Assembly (NCBI GenBank): GCA_029243245.1
Contig: JAQWSK010000016.1
Location: 62,001 to 126,000 of the forward strand
DNA: 64,000 bases
DNA from: Flavobacteriaceae bacterium
GTDB lineage: Bacteria > Bacteroidota > Bacteroidia > Flavobacteriales > Flavobacteriaceae
Direction: 5' to 3'
Positions 9,149 to 18,173 of the stretch are shown here, piece after piece (the first letter of the stretch is position 1; each line of letters opens with the position of its first letter). Below the pieces are notes generated by a model, which searched no databases, was not told the origin of the DNA, and saw nothing but the letters and a program-made list of their open reading frames with translations. The position numbers and the translations under genes are program-made.

Positions 9149-10046
9149 GATAGTAATCATTAGTATCCATTCTTGGAATTAAAAGCATATTATCTGTTTC
9201 ATCAAAAATTCTAGAGACAGTAGTTAACCCTAATTTGAAATTATATTTATCAAGTAAAGATAAAGTATCATTATTGTAGTCTCCGTATGGGTAACAAATG
9301 GTTAGAAGAAACTCTTTTTTATAAAGGGATTCTAAAAACTTTATAGAACTTTTAATTTCTATTTCCTGATTCCTTCTTTCTAAAGAACTAAACCAAAAAT
9401 GACTCTTACCATGACTTCCGAAATGCATCCCTTCATCTATCATTTCAGTCATTTGATCCACGTTCATGTATAACCTTTTTGATAAATCAGATTCACTAAA
9501 ACTTAAAAAGTCTTGCATTAAAAGTTCACAAATTTGGGTTCTTAATTCAAAAGGGAGTATTGTTTGTAAGAGTCTTTTTATAATAATTGTTGTTTTTGTA
9601 TCGTACCTTGATGAAGTGTCTATTGTATCAATAATTGAGTTCAGAGAATCTTTTAATTGGAAGTTTTTATAGTGAAGTTTTAAACGTTCAAGAATTTTAT
9701 TTTCATTCTCAGAGGCAAGAATTAAATGAATTTTATTTACATCCAATATTTTATTTTGAAGGACTGTATCTGCCGGAGAAAAAAAAGATCCTTTTATTTT
9801 ATTTTTTTGCAATATATCAAAAACAAATTCATAATGATCTATATAACCATCATCAAATGTTAACACACAACTTTTTTGACCCTTGTTATAGTTTCCATAA
9901 TAAAAATCTTCGATAGAGAGAATATTATAATTTTTCTTTAAGAAAGAGATTTGTTCAATAAACTCTTTAATATCTAATCCCTTGATTCTAGGAAAAAGTG
10001 AGTTTTTTAAATCTCTGACATAATGGTACATTACAAATTCTATCAT
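9135..10046 (-). CDS. Polysaccharide deacetylase family protein (NodB-like)
   Basis: The 303-residue protein opens with EFVMYHYVRD and has the NodB motifs: TFDDGYIDHYEF (motif 1, catalytic and metal Asp), FGSHGKSH (motif 2, metal His residues) and CYPYGDYNNDT (motif 3). Such enzymes remove acetyl groups from GlcNAc-type sugars or related glycans. No signal peptide is seen, so it may act in the cytosol on a lipid-linked or nucleotide-linked intermediate. Its ATG overlaps the GMC oxidoreductase stop by 4 bp, making it the last gene of the nonulosonate operon. The exact substrate is unknown. Confidence 0.88.
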   Translation of the reverse strand: MIEFVMYHYVRDLKNSLFPRIKGLDIKEFIEQISFLKKNYNILSIEDFYYGNYNKGQKSCVLTFDDGYIDHYEFVFDILQKNKIKGSFFSPADTVLQNKILDVNKIHLILASENENKILERLKLHYKNFQLKDSLNSIIDTIDTSSRYDTKTTIIIKRLLQTILPFELRTQICELLMQDFLSFSESDLSKRLYMNVDQMTEMIDEGMHFGSHGKSHFWFSSLERRNQEIEIKSSIKFLESLYKKEFLLTICYPYGDYNNDTLSLLDKYNFKLGLTTVSRIFDETDNMLLIPRMDTNDYYPKNK

Positions 10047-11656
10047 AATTCTTTTTTAATAATATCAGCAGCTTTTTCTCCAATCATGATAGCAGCAGCA
10101 TTTGTATTAGAAGAAACTAAAATAGGCATAACTGAGGCATCAACAACTCTTAAGTTTTCTATGCCATGAACTTTAAGTTCAGGATCAACAACAGAAAGTT
10201 TGTCTTTTCCCATTTTACAAGTACCAACTGGATGGTAAGTAGTTTGACCTACTTCTTTTATGTATTTAATTAAGTCTATATCTTTTGTAATCTCTTTCCC
10301 AGGCCTCAATTCTTCAACTATTAAAGACTTTAAGGCTGGCTGATTAGCTATATTAAGGGCAGTCTTAAATGCTTTAAGCGTAGTATTAATGTCATCTGGG
10401 TGATCTAAATAATTAGGCTTTATCAAAGGGAATTCCTTATATTTATTTGATTGAATATGAACAGAACCTAATGACTTTGGGAATAACTGATATGCACCAA
10501 TTGAAAAACCAGAAAATTTTTCAAGTCCTGAATCATGAGCAACACCAAATCTTCCTTTTTCACTTAGATGTATTAATTGAATTTTAATATCAGGATGTTG
10601 TAGCTTTTCATTACTTTTTATCATTGCTTGAATAGTTGCTGATGGAGTTGAAAGAAGACCATTTCTTTTAAAAATATATCTTAACCCCAATTTAAGACCT
10701 TGTAAAGGACTTCTTAACGCGTCATTAATAGTTAAAGCTCCATGAGATCTATAAGCAGAACGAACATTAATATGGTCTTGAAGATTTTCTCCTACTCCAC
10801 AAAGTTCATTAACAATAGGAATATTATGTTTTTTAAGTATTTTTGGATTACCAATACCAGAAATCTCTAATAATTTAGGAGATTGTATTGCGCCAGCCGC
10901 TATTATAATTTCTCTATTTGCAAATACCTCATAAATATTATTTTTATTATTAATCACCACACCAATTGCTTTCCTTTTATTAAATAATATTTTTTCAACT
11001 AATGAATCAGTTCTGATTTCAAGTTTATCTTTATTTTTAATCTTAAGAAGGTAAGAAGTAAGAGCGCTTTCTCTAATTCCGTTTCGTGTATTTAACTGAA
11101 GATATCCTACCCCTTCTCCATGTGAAGCGTTGTAATCTTTAATTTCAGGGTAACCAGCTTGACAACATGACAGCCTAAAGGCTTCACTTAAAAAATCTCT
11201 ATGTGAAACTTCTGAAATTCGTAAAGGTCCTCCAATTCCTCTAAATTCAACATCACCATTAGGATAATCTTCCATACGCTTAAAATATGGCAAAACCTCT
11301 TTAAAGCTCCATCCTGGACATCCCATTTTAGACCATTCGTCAAATTTTGAAGGTAATCCTCGTGAATATATCGTTCCATTTATACTACTAGAACCTCCTA
11401 ACAACTTGCCTTGAGGCATATATACTTCTCTTTTATTTATTCCTTTCGTTTTCTCAGAATAAAATTTCCAAATATATTTTTCTTTATGTAATACTTTTCC
11501 AATACCTAAAGGAATTTTAAACCAAATACCTGATGGTTTTCCTCCAGCTTCCAAAAGCAATACGCTATACCTTCCATCATTACTAATTCTTGAAGCTAAT
11601 ACTGCTCCGGATGAGCCAGAACCAATTATTATATAATCAAATTTTGATTTTATCAT
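10043..11656 (-). CDS. GMC-family FAD-dependent oxidoreductase (choline dehydrogenase-like)
   Basis: The 537-residue flavoprotein has the dinucleotide motif YIIIGSGSSGAVLASRIS, GMC signature 1 (GKLLGGSSSINGTIYSRG), signature 2 (GAIQSPKLLEISGIG), and the C-terminal TYHPVGTCKMG with the catalytic histidine plus SSNTNAAAIMIGEKAAD. GMC enzymes oxidise primary alcohols to aldehydes. The usual choline or alcohol roles are possible, but it sits inside a CMP-nonulosonate gene set next to a KdnA-like aminotransferase, so I infer that it may oxidise a sugar CH2OH to give the aldehyde that the aminotransferase uses. It lies 39 bp after neuA. Confidence 0.9.
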   Translation of the reverse strand: MIKSKFDYIIIGSGSSGAVLASRISNDGRYSVLLLEAGGKPSGIWFKIPLGIGKVLHKEKYIWKFYSEKTKGINKREVYMPQGKLLGGSSSINGTIYSRGLPSKFDEWSKMGCPGWSFKEVLPYFKRMEDYPNGDVEFRGIGGPLRISEVSHRDFLSEAFRLSCCQAGYPEIKDYNASHGEGVGYLQLNTRNGIRESALTSYLLKIKNKDKLEIRTDSLVEKILFNKRKAIGVVINNKNNIYEVFANREIIIAAGAIQSPKLLEISGIGNPKILKKHNIPIVNELCGVGENLQDHINVRSAYRSHGALTINDALRSPLQGLKLGLRYIFKRNGLLSTPSATIQAMIKSNEKLQHPDIKIQLIHLSEKGRFGVAHDSGLEKFSGFSIGAYQLFPKSLGSVHIQSNKYKEFPLIKPNYLDHPDDINTTLKAFKTALNIANQPALKSLIVEELRPGKEITKDIDLIKYIKEVGQTTYHPVGTCKMGKDKLSVVDPELKVHGIENLRVVDASVMPILVSSNTNAAAIMIGEKAADIIKKEL

Positions 11657-11695
11657 AATTATTTTATTTAAATCTTTATTTAATAATTTTAAATC

Positions 11696-12394
11696 CTAAC
11701 TGGAAAAGTTTAATTCAAATATGCTTTTTGCTATTTTTAGGTCTAGTTCATCATCAATATCAATACCTCTTTGCTTTGGCATTTCATACAATAAAGATTT
11801 TCCTTCAACTAAAAAAGTCTTTGATTTTAAAAAAAAATTAGTGTTTAAAAGATATATGGCTCCATTAATAAAATAGTAATCTTCTAAAAAATCTTGTCTC
11901 CTAAAAATTTTTTGAAAAGGTTTAGCAAGGAATGTCCATTTATTTTTATTCATTTTAACACACTCGAATGGATGCTCTGATACTTTATGAACACTAACCA
12001 AACTTTCTGAATTTTCTTCATTCATCAATTTAATAGCAGCATCAATATCTAAATAAGTCCTCAAGGGAGAGGAAGGTTGCAACAATAATATTTTGTCCGG
12101 CATTTTTCCTTTTATATTATTAAACCAATCTAAGACATGAACTACAACATCAAACATTGGTGTAGTTTTAGTGGCTAACTCTTTTGGTCGTTTGCAATTG
12201 TATTTTAATCCTAAAGAGTTAGCAATTTTAAGCACTTCATTATCGTCTGATGTTACTATAATTTCATCAATAAATTTGCTTTTCATAGCAGCTTCGATTG
12301 TATGTTGAATTAAAGGCTTACCACAAAAGTCTATTGTATTCTTTCTTGGAATTCCTACTGAACCATAGCGTGCAGGTATAATAGCTAAAATCAT
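11696..12394 (-). CDS. neuA: CMP-nonulosonic acid synthetase (acylneuraminate cytidylyltransferase family)
   Basis: The 232-residue protein begins with IIPARYGSVGIPRKN, the CTP-binding loop of NeuA/LegF/PseF, followed by GKPLIQHTIEAA, IIVTSDDNEV, LLQPSSPLRTYLDID and FINGAIYLLNT. It activates a nonulosonic acid as the CMP sugar. It starts 1 bp after the aminotransferase stop. Sequence alone does not say whether the substrate is a neuraminic, legionaminic or other acid. Confidence 0.9.
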   Translation of the reverse strand: MILAIIPARYGSVGIPRKNTIDFCGKPLIQHTIEAAMKSKFIDEIIVTSDDNEVLKIANSLGLKYNCKRPKELATKTTPMFDVVVHVLDWFNNIKGKMPDKILLLQPSSPLRTYLDIDAAIKLMNEENSESLVSVHKVSEHPFECVKMNKNKWTFLAKPFQKIFRRQDFLEDYYFINGAIYLLNTNFFLKSKTFLVEGKSLLYEMPKQRGIDIDDELDLKIAKSIFELNFSS

Positions 12395-12395
12395 T

Positions 12396-13565
12396 TTAAA
12401 CTTTTTTGTTTATTTGTAAGAGTTTACTTCCAATTTCACATATTTCCTCATCTGTCATCTTAACCATTATTGGAATAGCAATTGATCGTTCTAGAATATC
12501 AGCAGATTTTTGCCATTGTATTTGATAAGTGTCTTTATAAAGACTATTTTTCTGAAACATATGCGACCAATGTTTAGCAAAATGCCAGCGCATAGCATCA
12601 GGTACGTTTTTTGTACTAAGTCCATTTTGTTTCATCAATTTTAAAAAATCTAATGTCTGTTTACGACTTTTCAATGTAAAGAATAATGCATCTCCACCCT
12701 CACCTTTATCCATAATCATTCTAAAATCGAACTGAAACCCTCCATCTACTAATATTTTTTTAAGCTTTGCTTTATTCAATCTTTGTAAAGAGATTATTTT
12801 ATTTAATTTGCCAAGCTGAACAATACCAATTGCACCTTGTAATTCGGTCATACGATAATTAAATCCTACACCAATTGCACCTTCTTCACCTCTACTAATA
12901 TTTGTAGCATATTCATGTCCATGATCATGATACGCTCTGGCCTTTTTGTATAAAATTTTGTTATTTGTCAAAATCATACCTCCTTCTCCAGTGCTTATAC
13001 ATTTTCCAGCATCAAAACTGTAACAACCGATATCACCAATCGTTCCTAAAGCCTTTCCTCTCCATGTTGAACCTACTCCCCAAGCTGCATCTTCAATTAT
13101 ACGAATATTATGACGCTTAGCTATTTCACAAATTTTTTCAAGATTAGCAGGTGCGCTCATCATATGAACTGGAATAACTGCAGCTGTTTTATCAGTAATT
13201 GCTAATTCTAAACTTTTTGGACACATTGTAAATGATTTGTCAATGTCTACTATAACTAATTTTGCTCTTGATTCAATAACAGCTTCAGCTGTTGCAACAA
13301 AAGTAAAACTTGGAATAATTACTTCATCATCTGAATTAAGTTCTAATGCTGCTAGAGCAACTCTTAAAGCTGCTGTACAAGAAGATACTGCCTGTGCATA
13401 TTTTACATTAAACATTTTGGCGGCAAGTTTTTCAAAATCTCGCACCTTAAACACTCCATTTCTAATATTATGAAATCCGTGAGCAAAAAGCACCCCTCCA
13501 TTTGAATCAAACAAATCATTTACTGCTTTTCTTTCTTCAAAATCAAAAAGTTCAAATCCTGGCAT
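12396..13565 (-). CDS. DegT/DnrJ-type PLP aminotransferase, KdnA-like
   Basis: The 389-residue enzyme has the DegT/EryC1 fold: FTFVATAEAVIESRAK, the PLP-contacting EDAAWGVGS, and the Schiff-base lysine in CYSFDAGKCISTGEGG. The opening MPGFELFDFEERKAVNDLF, the H-x-I-R-N-G phrase, the YHDHGHEY motif and the MRWHFAKHWSHM segment match the Kdo8N aminotransferase KdnA group as I remember it, rather than LegC/PseC. KdnA puts an amino group on the terminal carbon of Kdo after oxidation. Here it lies between neuC and neuA, so the acceptor may be a nonulosonic acid or its precursor. The substrate is inferred. Confidence 0.85.
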   Translation of the reverse strand: MPGFELFDFEERKAVNDLFDSNGGVLFAHGFHNIRNGVFKVRDFEKLAAKMFNVKYAQAVSSCTAALRVALAALELNSDDEVIIPSFTFVATAEAVIESRAKLVIVDIDKSFTMCPKSLELAITDKTAAVIPVHMMSAPANLEKICEIAKRHNIRIIEDAAWGVGSTWRGKALGTIGDIGCYSFDAGKCISTGEGGMILTNNKILYKKARAYHDHGHEYATNISRGEEGAIGVGFNYRMTELQGAIGIVQLGKLNKIISLQRLNKAKLKKILVDGGFQFDFRMIMDKGEGGDALFFTLKSRKQTLDFLKLMKQNGLSTKNVPDAMRWHFAKHWSHMFQKNSLYKDTYQIQWQKSADILERSIAIPIMVKMTDEEICEIGSKLLQINKKV

Positions 13566-13586
13566 ATTTATTAGTTTAATTTAAAA

Positions 13587-14714
13587 TTATAAGTCTACAA
13601 ATTTCTTTTGTGTTTTTTGATTCCAAAAATTCTTATTAATTAACAATGACCGAAACTTTGATGCACTATTCCCACTTCCAAAGAGCTTAAATTTACTTTT
13701 ATTATAATTAATAGCAAAATTGATACCTGATAGAATGTCTCCAGAATCAACGTCAATATTTATAATTGAATCACATTTCACACGTCCATTCTGACGAGTA
13801 CCAATATCAATACTTGGAACTCCAAAGTGCGGAGCTTCCCTAATACCTGCACTAGAATTACCAATAATAAACATTGAATTTTTTAATAACGTCAAAAAGT
13901 ATTCGAAACGCATTGAAGGAAAAATTTTAAATCTGTTATTATCATCAAATTTTTTATAATCTTCTAATATTATTTCTGATCCGGGATCATTATTCGGATA
14001 TATTACCACAAAATTTAAAGTTGAATCTATTACTTTTTCAACTAAATCATTTACCTGCCTTTTAATATCGTTTAATTCTGTCGTTACAGAATGATATATT
14101 ATTATCGCATATTTATCAAAAAAAATGTCATATCTTTTTTTTACCTCATTCAATGATGGCAAATTACTGGAATTCATAATATCTATATCTGGAGATCCTA
14201 TAATATGTACACAACTTTCTTTTTCCCCAAGTTGTAAAAGTCTTTTCTTAGCTTCTTTATTTGCAACAAAGTGTGTGTTTGAAAGTTTAGATACAGAATG
14301 TCTAATTATTTCATCAATAGTTCCCGAAACTTCTCCACCTTCAACATGACCGGTCAAAATATTATTAAGTGACCCCACAATAGCACCTGCCATAGCCTCT
14401 ATACGATCTCCGTGTATAACAATAAAATCAGGCGATATCTTACTAACATAATCAGAAAACCCATTAATTGTTTTAGAGAGAATACGGTCCATAGAATCAC
14501 CTTCATTTTGATTAACGAATTTATGTATATTATGAAATCCTGATTTTTCAATTTCAACATAAGTGTTTCCGTATTTTGAAAGCATATGCATTCCAGTCAC
14601 AAACAAAAATACTTCAAAAGATTTGTCTTTCTGAATAATAGAAATTAATGATTTCAACTTACCGAAATCAGCTCTTGTTCCCGTTAAAAAAATTATTTTT
14701 TTTGAATTCTTCAT
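13587..14714 (-). CDS. neuC: UDP-N-acetylglucosamine 2-epimerase, hydrolysing (NeuC/LegG family)
   Basis: The 375-residue protein has the epimerase-2 fold: FLTGTRADFGKL at the N-terminus, VIHGDRIEAMAGAI, HVEGGEVSGTIDE, RHSVSKLSNTHF and GNSSAGIREAPHFGVPSIDIG. Hydrolysing members release ManNAc (or a diacetamido analogue) from the UDP sugar. The gene ends 21 bp before the aminotransferase and starts 4 bp after neuB. No dehydratase or acetyltransferase for legionaminic acid is in the cluster, which favours plain UDP-GlcNAc as substrate, although such genes could lie elsewhere. Confidence 0.93.
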   Translation of the reverse strand: MKNSKKIIFLTGTRADFGKLKSLISIIQKDKSFEVFLFVTGMHMLSKYGNTYVEIEKSGFHNIHKFVNQNEGDSMDRILSKTINGFSDYVSKISPDFIVIHGDRIEAMAGAIVGSLNNILTGHVEGGEVSGTIDEIIRHSVSKLSNTHFVANKEAKKRLLQLGEKESCVHIIGSPDIDIMNSSNLPSLNEVKKRYDIFFDKYAIIIYHSVTTELNDIKRQVNDLVEKVIDSTLNFVVIYPNNDPGSEIILEDYKKFDDNNRFKIFPSMRFEYFLTLLKNSMFIIGNSSAGIREAPHFGVPSIDIGTRQNGRVKCDSIINIDVDSGDILSGINFAINYNKSKFKLFGSGNSASKFRSLLINKNFWNQKTQKKFVDL

Positions 14715-14718
14715 AAAA

Positions 14719-15762
14719 TTAATCTGGTTTTACATCTGATTTCTTAATTTGAAATCCTTTTTTAATTTTAGTAGCTGCATATTTTCCAAGTAATTTCTCA
14801 TAATCAAGAGAATTAAAATCTCCTGTTGCTGGTCGTTTTACCCAAATATTATTTTCTGTGAAGGGCATTCCATATGGAATATCTTCAATTGCTACTACCG
14901 AAACATATGCAAATGATATTGTAGCCTCCTCTTCTTTCAAAGGGAGCTTAGTGTTTCCTTTAGCTTTAAAAATAGTTAATGAACCTTCAATCAAATCAGA
15001 TAAAGCTGTTGGATCCATTGAGCAAATAATATCCGGACCGGGCCTGTCCATATTATCAGTGAAATGTCTTTCCAGAATAGAAGCACCTAATGCCACAGCA
15101 CCTAAACAAGTGTAATTAGACACTGTATGGTCTGAAAGTCCAACAACAGCATCAGGAAATTCTTTTTTTAAAGTAGATATAGCTCCTATCCGAACAATTT
15201 CTGGAGGGGTTGGATATACATTTGTACAATGTAATAAAGCAAATGGCACTTTTTCTTTTCTTAGTATCTCAACTGAAATTCTTATTGATTCGATTGAATT
15301 CATTCCTGTACTAAGAATTACTGGTTTTTTAAATTTTGATATGTATTTGATTAAAGGATAGTTATTACATTCACCCGATCCTATCTTAAATGCTGGAATA
15401 TTAAATTTTATCAGTCTATCTACAGCCATTCTTGAGAATGGGGTACTTATAAAAATTGCTCCTTTTTTTTCCACATATTTCATAAGCTTCCATTCTTCTT
15501 CTTCTGAAAGAGCACATCTTTTCATAATTTCATAAATAGATACATTAGCATTACCTGGAATAACTTGTTTAGCTTCAAAAGACATCTCATCCTCAACTAT
15601 ATGAGTTTGATGTTTTATTATTTCAGCCCCAGATTTTATTGCAGAATCAACCATTTCAAAGGCTGTAGTTAGAGACCCTTCATGATTAATTCCTATTTCA
15701 GCTATTACAACTGGAGGATAATCATCTCCAATTAATCTATTTTTAATTGAAAAAAAGTTCAT
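14719..15762 (-). CDS. neuB: N-acetylneuraminate synthase family protein
   Basis: The 347-residue protein has an N-terminal NeuB TIM barrel (IAEIGINHEGSLTTAFEM, IKHQTHI, STPFSRMAVD, FKIGSGECNNYPLI, STGMNSIESI, GLSDHT, ILERHFT) and a C-terminal SAF antifreeze-like domain (about 285-347, VKRPATGDF). It condenses phosphoenolpyruvate with an N-acylmannosamine-type sugar to give the nine-carbon acid. It is the first gene of a six-gene minus-strand operon. The 427-bp gap upstream must hold the promoter. Confidence 0.95.
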   Translation of the reverse strand: MNFFSIKNRLIGDDYPPVVIAEIGINHEGSLTTAFEMVDSAIKSGAEIIKHQTHIVEDEMSFEAKQVIPGNANVSIYEIMKRCALSEEEEWKLMKYVEKKGAIFISTPFSRMAVDRLIKFNIPAFKIGSGECNNYPLIKYISKFKKPVILSTGMNSIESIRISVEILRKEKVPFALLHCTNVYPTPPEIVRIGAISTLKKEFPDAVVGLSDHTVSNYTCLGAVALGASILERHFTDNMDRPGPDIICSMDPTALSDLIEGSLTIFKAKGNTKLPLKEEEATISFAYVSVVAIEDIPYGMPFTENNIWVKRPATGDFNSLDYEKLLGKYAATKIKKGFQIKKSDVKPD

Positions 15763-16189
15763 AAGTTTACTTTTTAAATAGTTATTATATAATGAGGTTA
15801 GTTAATTTGCTTATTGATGCTTTAATTAGTATATAAATTAATTTGATAAAATTTCTTCAGGGTTTCTTTTTTTCTAAATAATTCCATTTTTAAATTTAAT
15901 AATTAAATCACAATTTTTTACAGTTAATAATCAGTTAGCTACAATACTTTTTGTTTAATTATTTAACAAATCTATACATTTCATTACAGAATCTTCAGTA
16001 TCACAATTTCTTTTTCTATTATATAATTAAGAAGTTTGTACTCCTTTTTCTAACCTTATATAACTATAGCTATTATAGTGTTTGTTGAATTTTTTAGTTT
16101 GGAGAGAAAAAGAAAAATAATTAATACTAAATTTAAATAAAGTGAGGATAACCAACATAGAAAATTAACCTATTATATTATAGTAAAAA
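15763..16189. other. 427-bp divergent intergenic region between neuB and the menaquinone methyltransferase gene
   Basis: This is the longest gene-free stretch in the window and is extremely AT-rich. No convincing gene, RNA or hairpin is seen. On the minus strand a TAGATTTG box (15967-15974) fits the Bacteroidota -7 consensus but has no TTG at the right distance. It presumably carries promoters for both flanking genes. Confidence 0.5.
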
Positions 16190-16906
16190 GTGAAACCTAA
16201 TCAATCTCTTAGTAGCTCCAAAAAAAATCAAATTAAAAAAATGTTTGACTCAATTTCTAGAAAGTATGACTTGTTAAATAGGATCATTACTTTTGGCAAT
16301 GATATAAAATGGAGAAAAAAGATGTTTTCTATTGCAAAAGAAAATAATCCAAAAAAAATTTTAGACATTGCTACAGGAACAGCTGATGTCGCATTAGAGC
16401 TATCAAAAATTGAAGATTCAGAAATAACAGGAATTGATATTTCTAATAAAATGTTGAGTTTGGGAAGAAAAAAAATTGAAACCAGACAACTTTCACATCA
16501 AATTTCACTAGAGTGTGAAGATGCTGAAAATCTTCCTTATCCAAAAAATAGTTTTGATTTAGTAACTATTAGTTTCGGCGTTAGAAATTTTCAAGATTTA
16601 GAAAATGGACTTAAAGAAAGTAATAGAGTCCTTAAAAAAAATGGAGTGTTAATTATACTTGAAACATCTATTCCTAAGAATTATTTAATAAATTTTATAT
16701 ATATGTTATTTATAAGATTATACATACCTTTCATTAGTTCAATTTTTTCAAATAACGTATCAGCTTACAGTTACCTTCAAAAATCAGCCGAAAAGTTTCC
16801 TAGTGGGGAAAAATTTGTGTCTGTTCTAAAAAGATGTGGATTTAAAAAAATTAATACTTATCCTCAAATGCTTGGAGCAACATCAATTTATACTGCAAAT
16901 AAGTAA
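16190..16906 (+). CDS. ubiE: Demethylmenaquinone methyltransferase
   Basis: The 238-residue protein has the UbiE/MenG signatures: FDSISRKYDLLNRIITFGND, KILDIATGTADVALEL (SAM motif I), VTISFGVRNFQDLENGLKES and the C-terminal SAEKFPSGE. It methylates demethylmenaquinone in the last step of menaquinone synthesis. The start is GTG at 16190; the next internal ATG lies at MFDSISR, which is too far in. Confidence 0.94.
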   Translation: MKPNQSLSSSKKNQIKKMFDSISRKYDLLNRIITFGNDIKWRKKMFSIAKENNPKKILDIATGTADVALELSKIEDSEITGIDISNKMLSLGRKKIETRQLSHQISLECEDAENLPYPKNSFDLVTISFGVRNFQDLENGLKESNRVLKKNGVLIILETSIPKNYLINFIYMLFIRLYIPFISSIFSNNVSAYSYLQKSAEKFPSGEKFVSVLKRCGFKKINTYPQMLGATSIYTANK

Positions 16907-16951
16907 AAATTAATTTGTTTTACCTTAATTAAATTTTAATACTAATTAACA

Positions 16952-17314
16952 ATGAAAAAAATAATAAATTTTAAAACTAAATTTAATCAGTTTTCGGATT
17001 ATTGGTCTCCAAAAGTTATTGCTAAAATGAATAATTATCAATTCAAGTTAGTTAAAACAAAAGGTGATTTTATTAATCACAAACATGATAAAACAGATGA
17101 AGTTTTTATTGTATTAGATGGAAAATTAAATATTGAGTTTAGTGATAAGACAGTTGAAATTAATAGTGGTGAAATGATAGTTGTTCCAAAAGGAGAAATA
17201 CACAGACCTTATTCTGAAAATGAATGTAAAATAATGCTGGTAGAACCAAGAAATGTTATTAATACTGGAGATGTGAAAGATAAACTAACTGCCTCAAACA
17301 ATCAGTGGATATAA
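16952..17314 (+). CDS. Cupin-domain protein
   Basis: The 120-residue protein is a single cupin barrel. The metal-binding cupin motif 1 is visible as HKHDKTDEVFIVLDGKL, and motif 2 as VPKGEIHRPYSE. Small cupins of this type bind a metal and often a small acid or sugar; the function here is unknown. It follows ubiE by 45 bp on the same strand and may be co-transcribed. Confidence 0.85.
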   Translation: MKKIINFKTKFNQFSDYWSPKVIAKMNNYQFKLVKTKGDFINHKHDKTDEVFIVLDGKLNIEFSDKTVEINSGEMIVVPKGEIHRPYSENECKIMLVEPRNVINTGDVKDKLTASNNQWI

Positions 17315-17340
17315 TAAAATAATCAAGGAATTAATTATCA

Positions 17341-18099
17341 CTATGCTTGAAATAAAATCCAATTTCTAGTGGCTGAAAGCATTAAATAAATTAATATAAT
17401 TATTGGAAATCCAGCTCCTTGATAAATATAAACCAGTAATAGTGAAATTAAAAAAAGAATTAAAGGAAAAATAAAAATATTAATTCCGGATTTAGAGTTG
17501 ATTTTTAATGAAAATAATCGCCAATTACTATTCATCATAAAAACGGAAAGAAAAATTAGGAATATTAAAACATGAGCAGATTTAAACAAAGGAGCTACAA
17601 ATGAAAATGATGGGTGAGCTATCATTAATGGCAAGCTACAGAAAAACAAAGCATTTGCTGGGGTAGGTAATCCAAAAAAATCTGAAGATTTTGACTGAAG
17701 TGAATTAAATTTGGCTAGCCTAAATGCTGCGCCAATTGGAAGAAAAAAAGCTATTAGTGCTAGCGGGGCAATTGAAAAAACAATGGTTTCGGAAAAAATA
17801 TTTATTTTAAAATCATGTACAAGAATCCCGCTTCTTATAAATAATTGATAAACTACTATACCTGGAGTGAAACCACTAGTAATTACATCAGCAAGAGAAT
17901 CAAGTTGCAGTCCTAAATCACTTGTTATATTTAAAGACCTAGCAATCATTCCATCAAACAAATCAAAAGTAATACCCAATAACACAGTCCAAAAGGCAGC
18001 TTCAAACTGATTTAACCCAGCAAAAACAGAAGCTAAACAACCACATAATAGATTAGCGCTTGTAATTAAATTTGGTATTTGCTTAACTACTTTCTTCAT
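17341..18099 (-). CDS. pssA: CDP-diacylglycerol-serine O-phosphatidyltransferase (CDP-alcohol phosphatidyltransferase)
   Basis: The 252-residue membrane protein carries the CDP-alcohol transferase motif D-G-x2-A-R-x8-G-x3-D-x3-D in the segment starting DGMIARSLNITSDLG (about residues 48-72). The opening IPNLITSANLLCGCLAS is typical of type II PssA of Bacteroidota. About seven hydrophobic helices are visible. It makes phosphatidylserine, the precursor of phosphatidylethanolamine. It is divergent from lnt, another envelope-lipid gene. Confidence 0.9.
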   Translation of the reverse strand: MKKVVKQIPNLITSANLLCGCLASVFAGLNQFEAAFWTVLLGITFDLFDGMIARSLNITSDLGLQLDSLADVITSGFTPGIVVYQLFIRSGILVHDFKINIFSETIVFSIAPLALIAFFLPIGAAFRLAKFNSLQSKSSDFFGLPTPANALFFCSLPLMIAHPSFSFVAPLFKSAHVLIFLIFLSVFMMNSNWRLFSLKINSKSGINIFIFPLILFLISLLLVYIYQGAGFPIIILIYLMLSATRNWILFQA

Positions 18100-18173
18100 A
18101 ATATCGGTAAAAAAACAAATATTTATGCTAATTAGAGCTAAAAAGTGTAAAAAAAATTAACTTTCACATTTAA

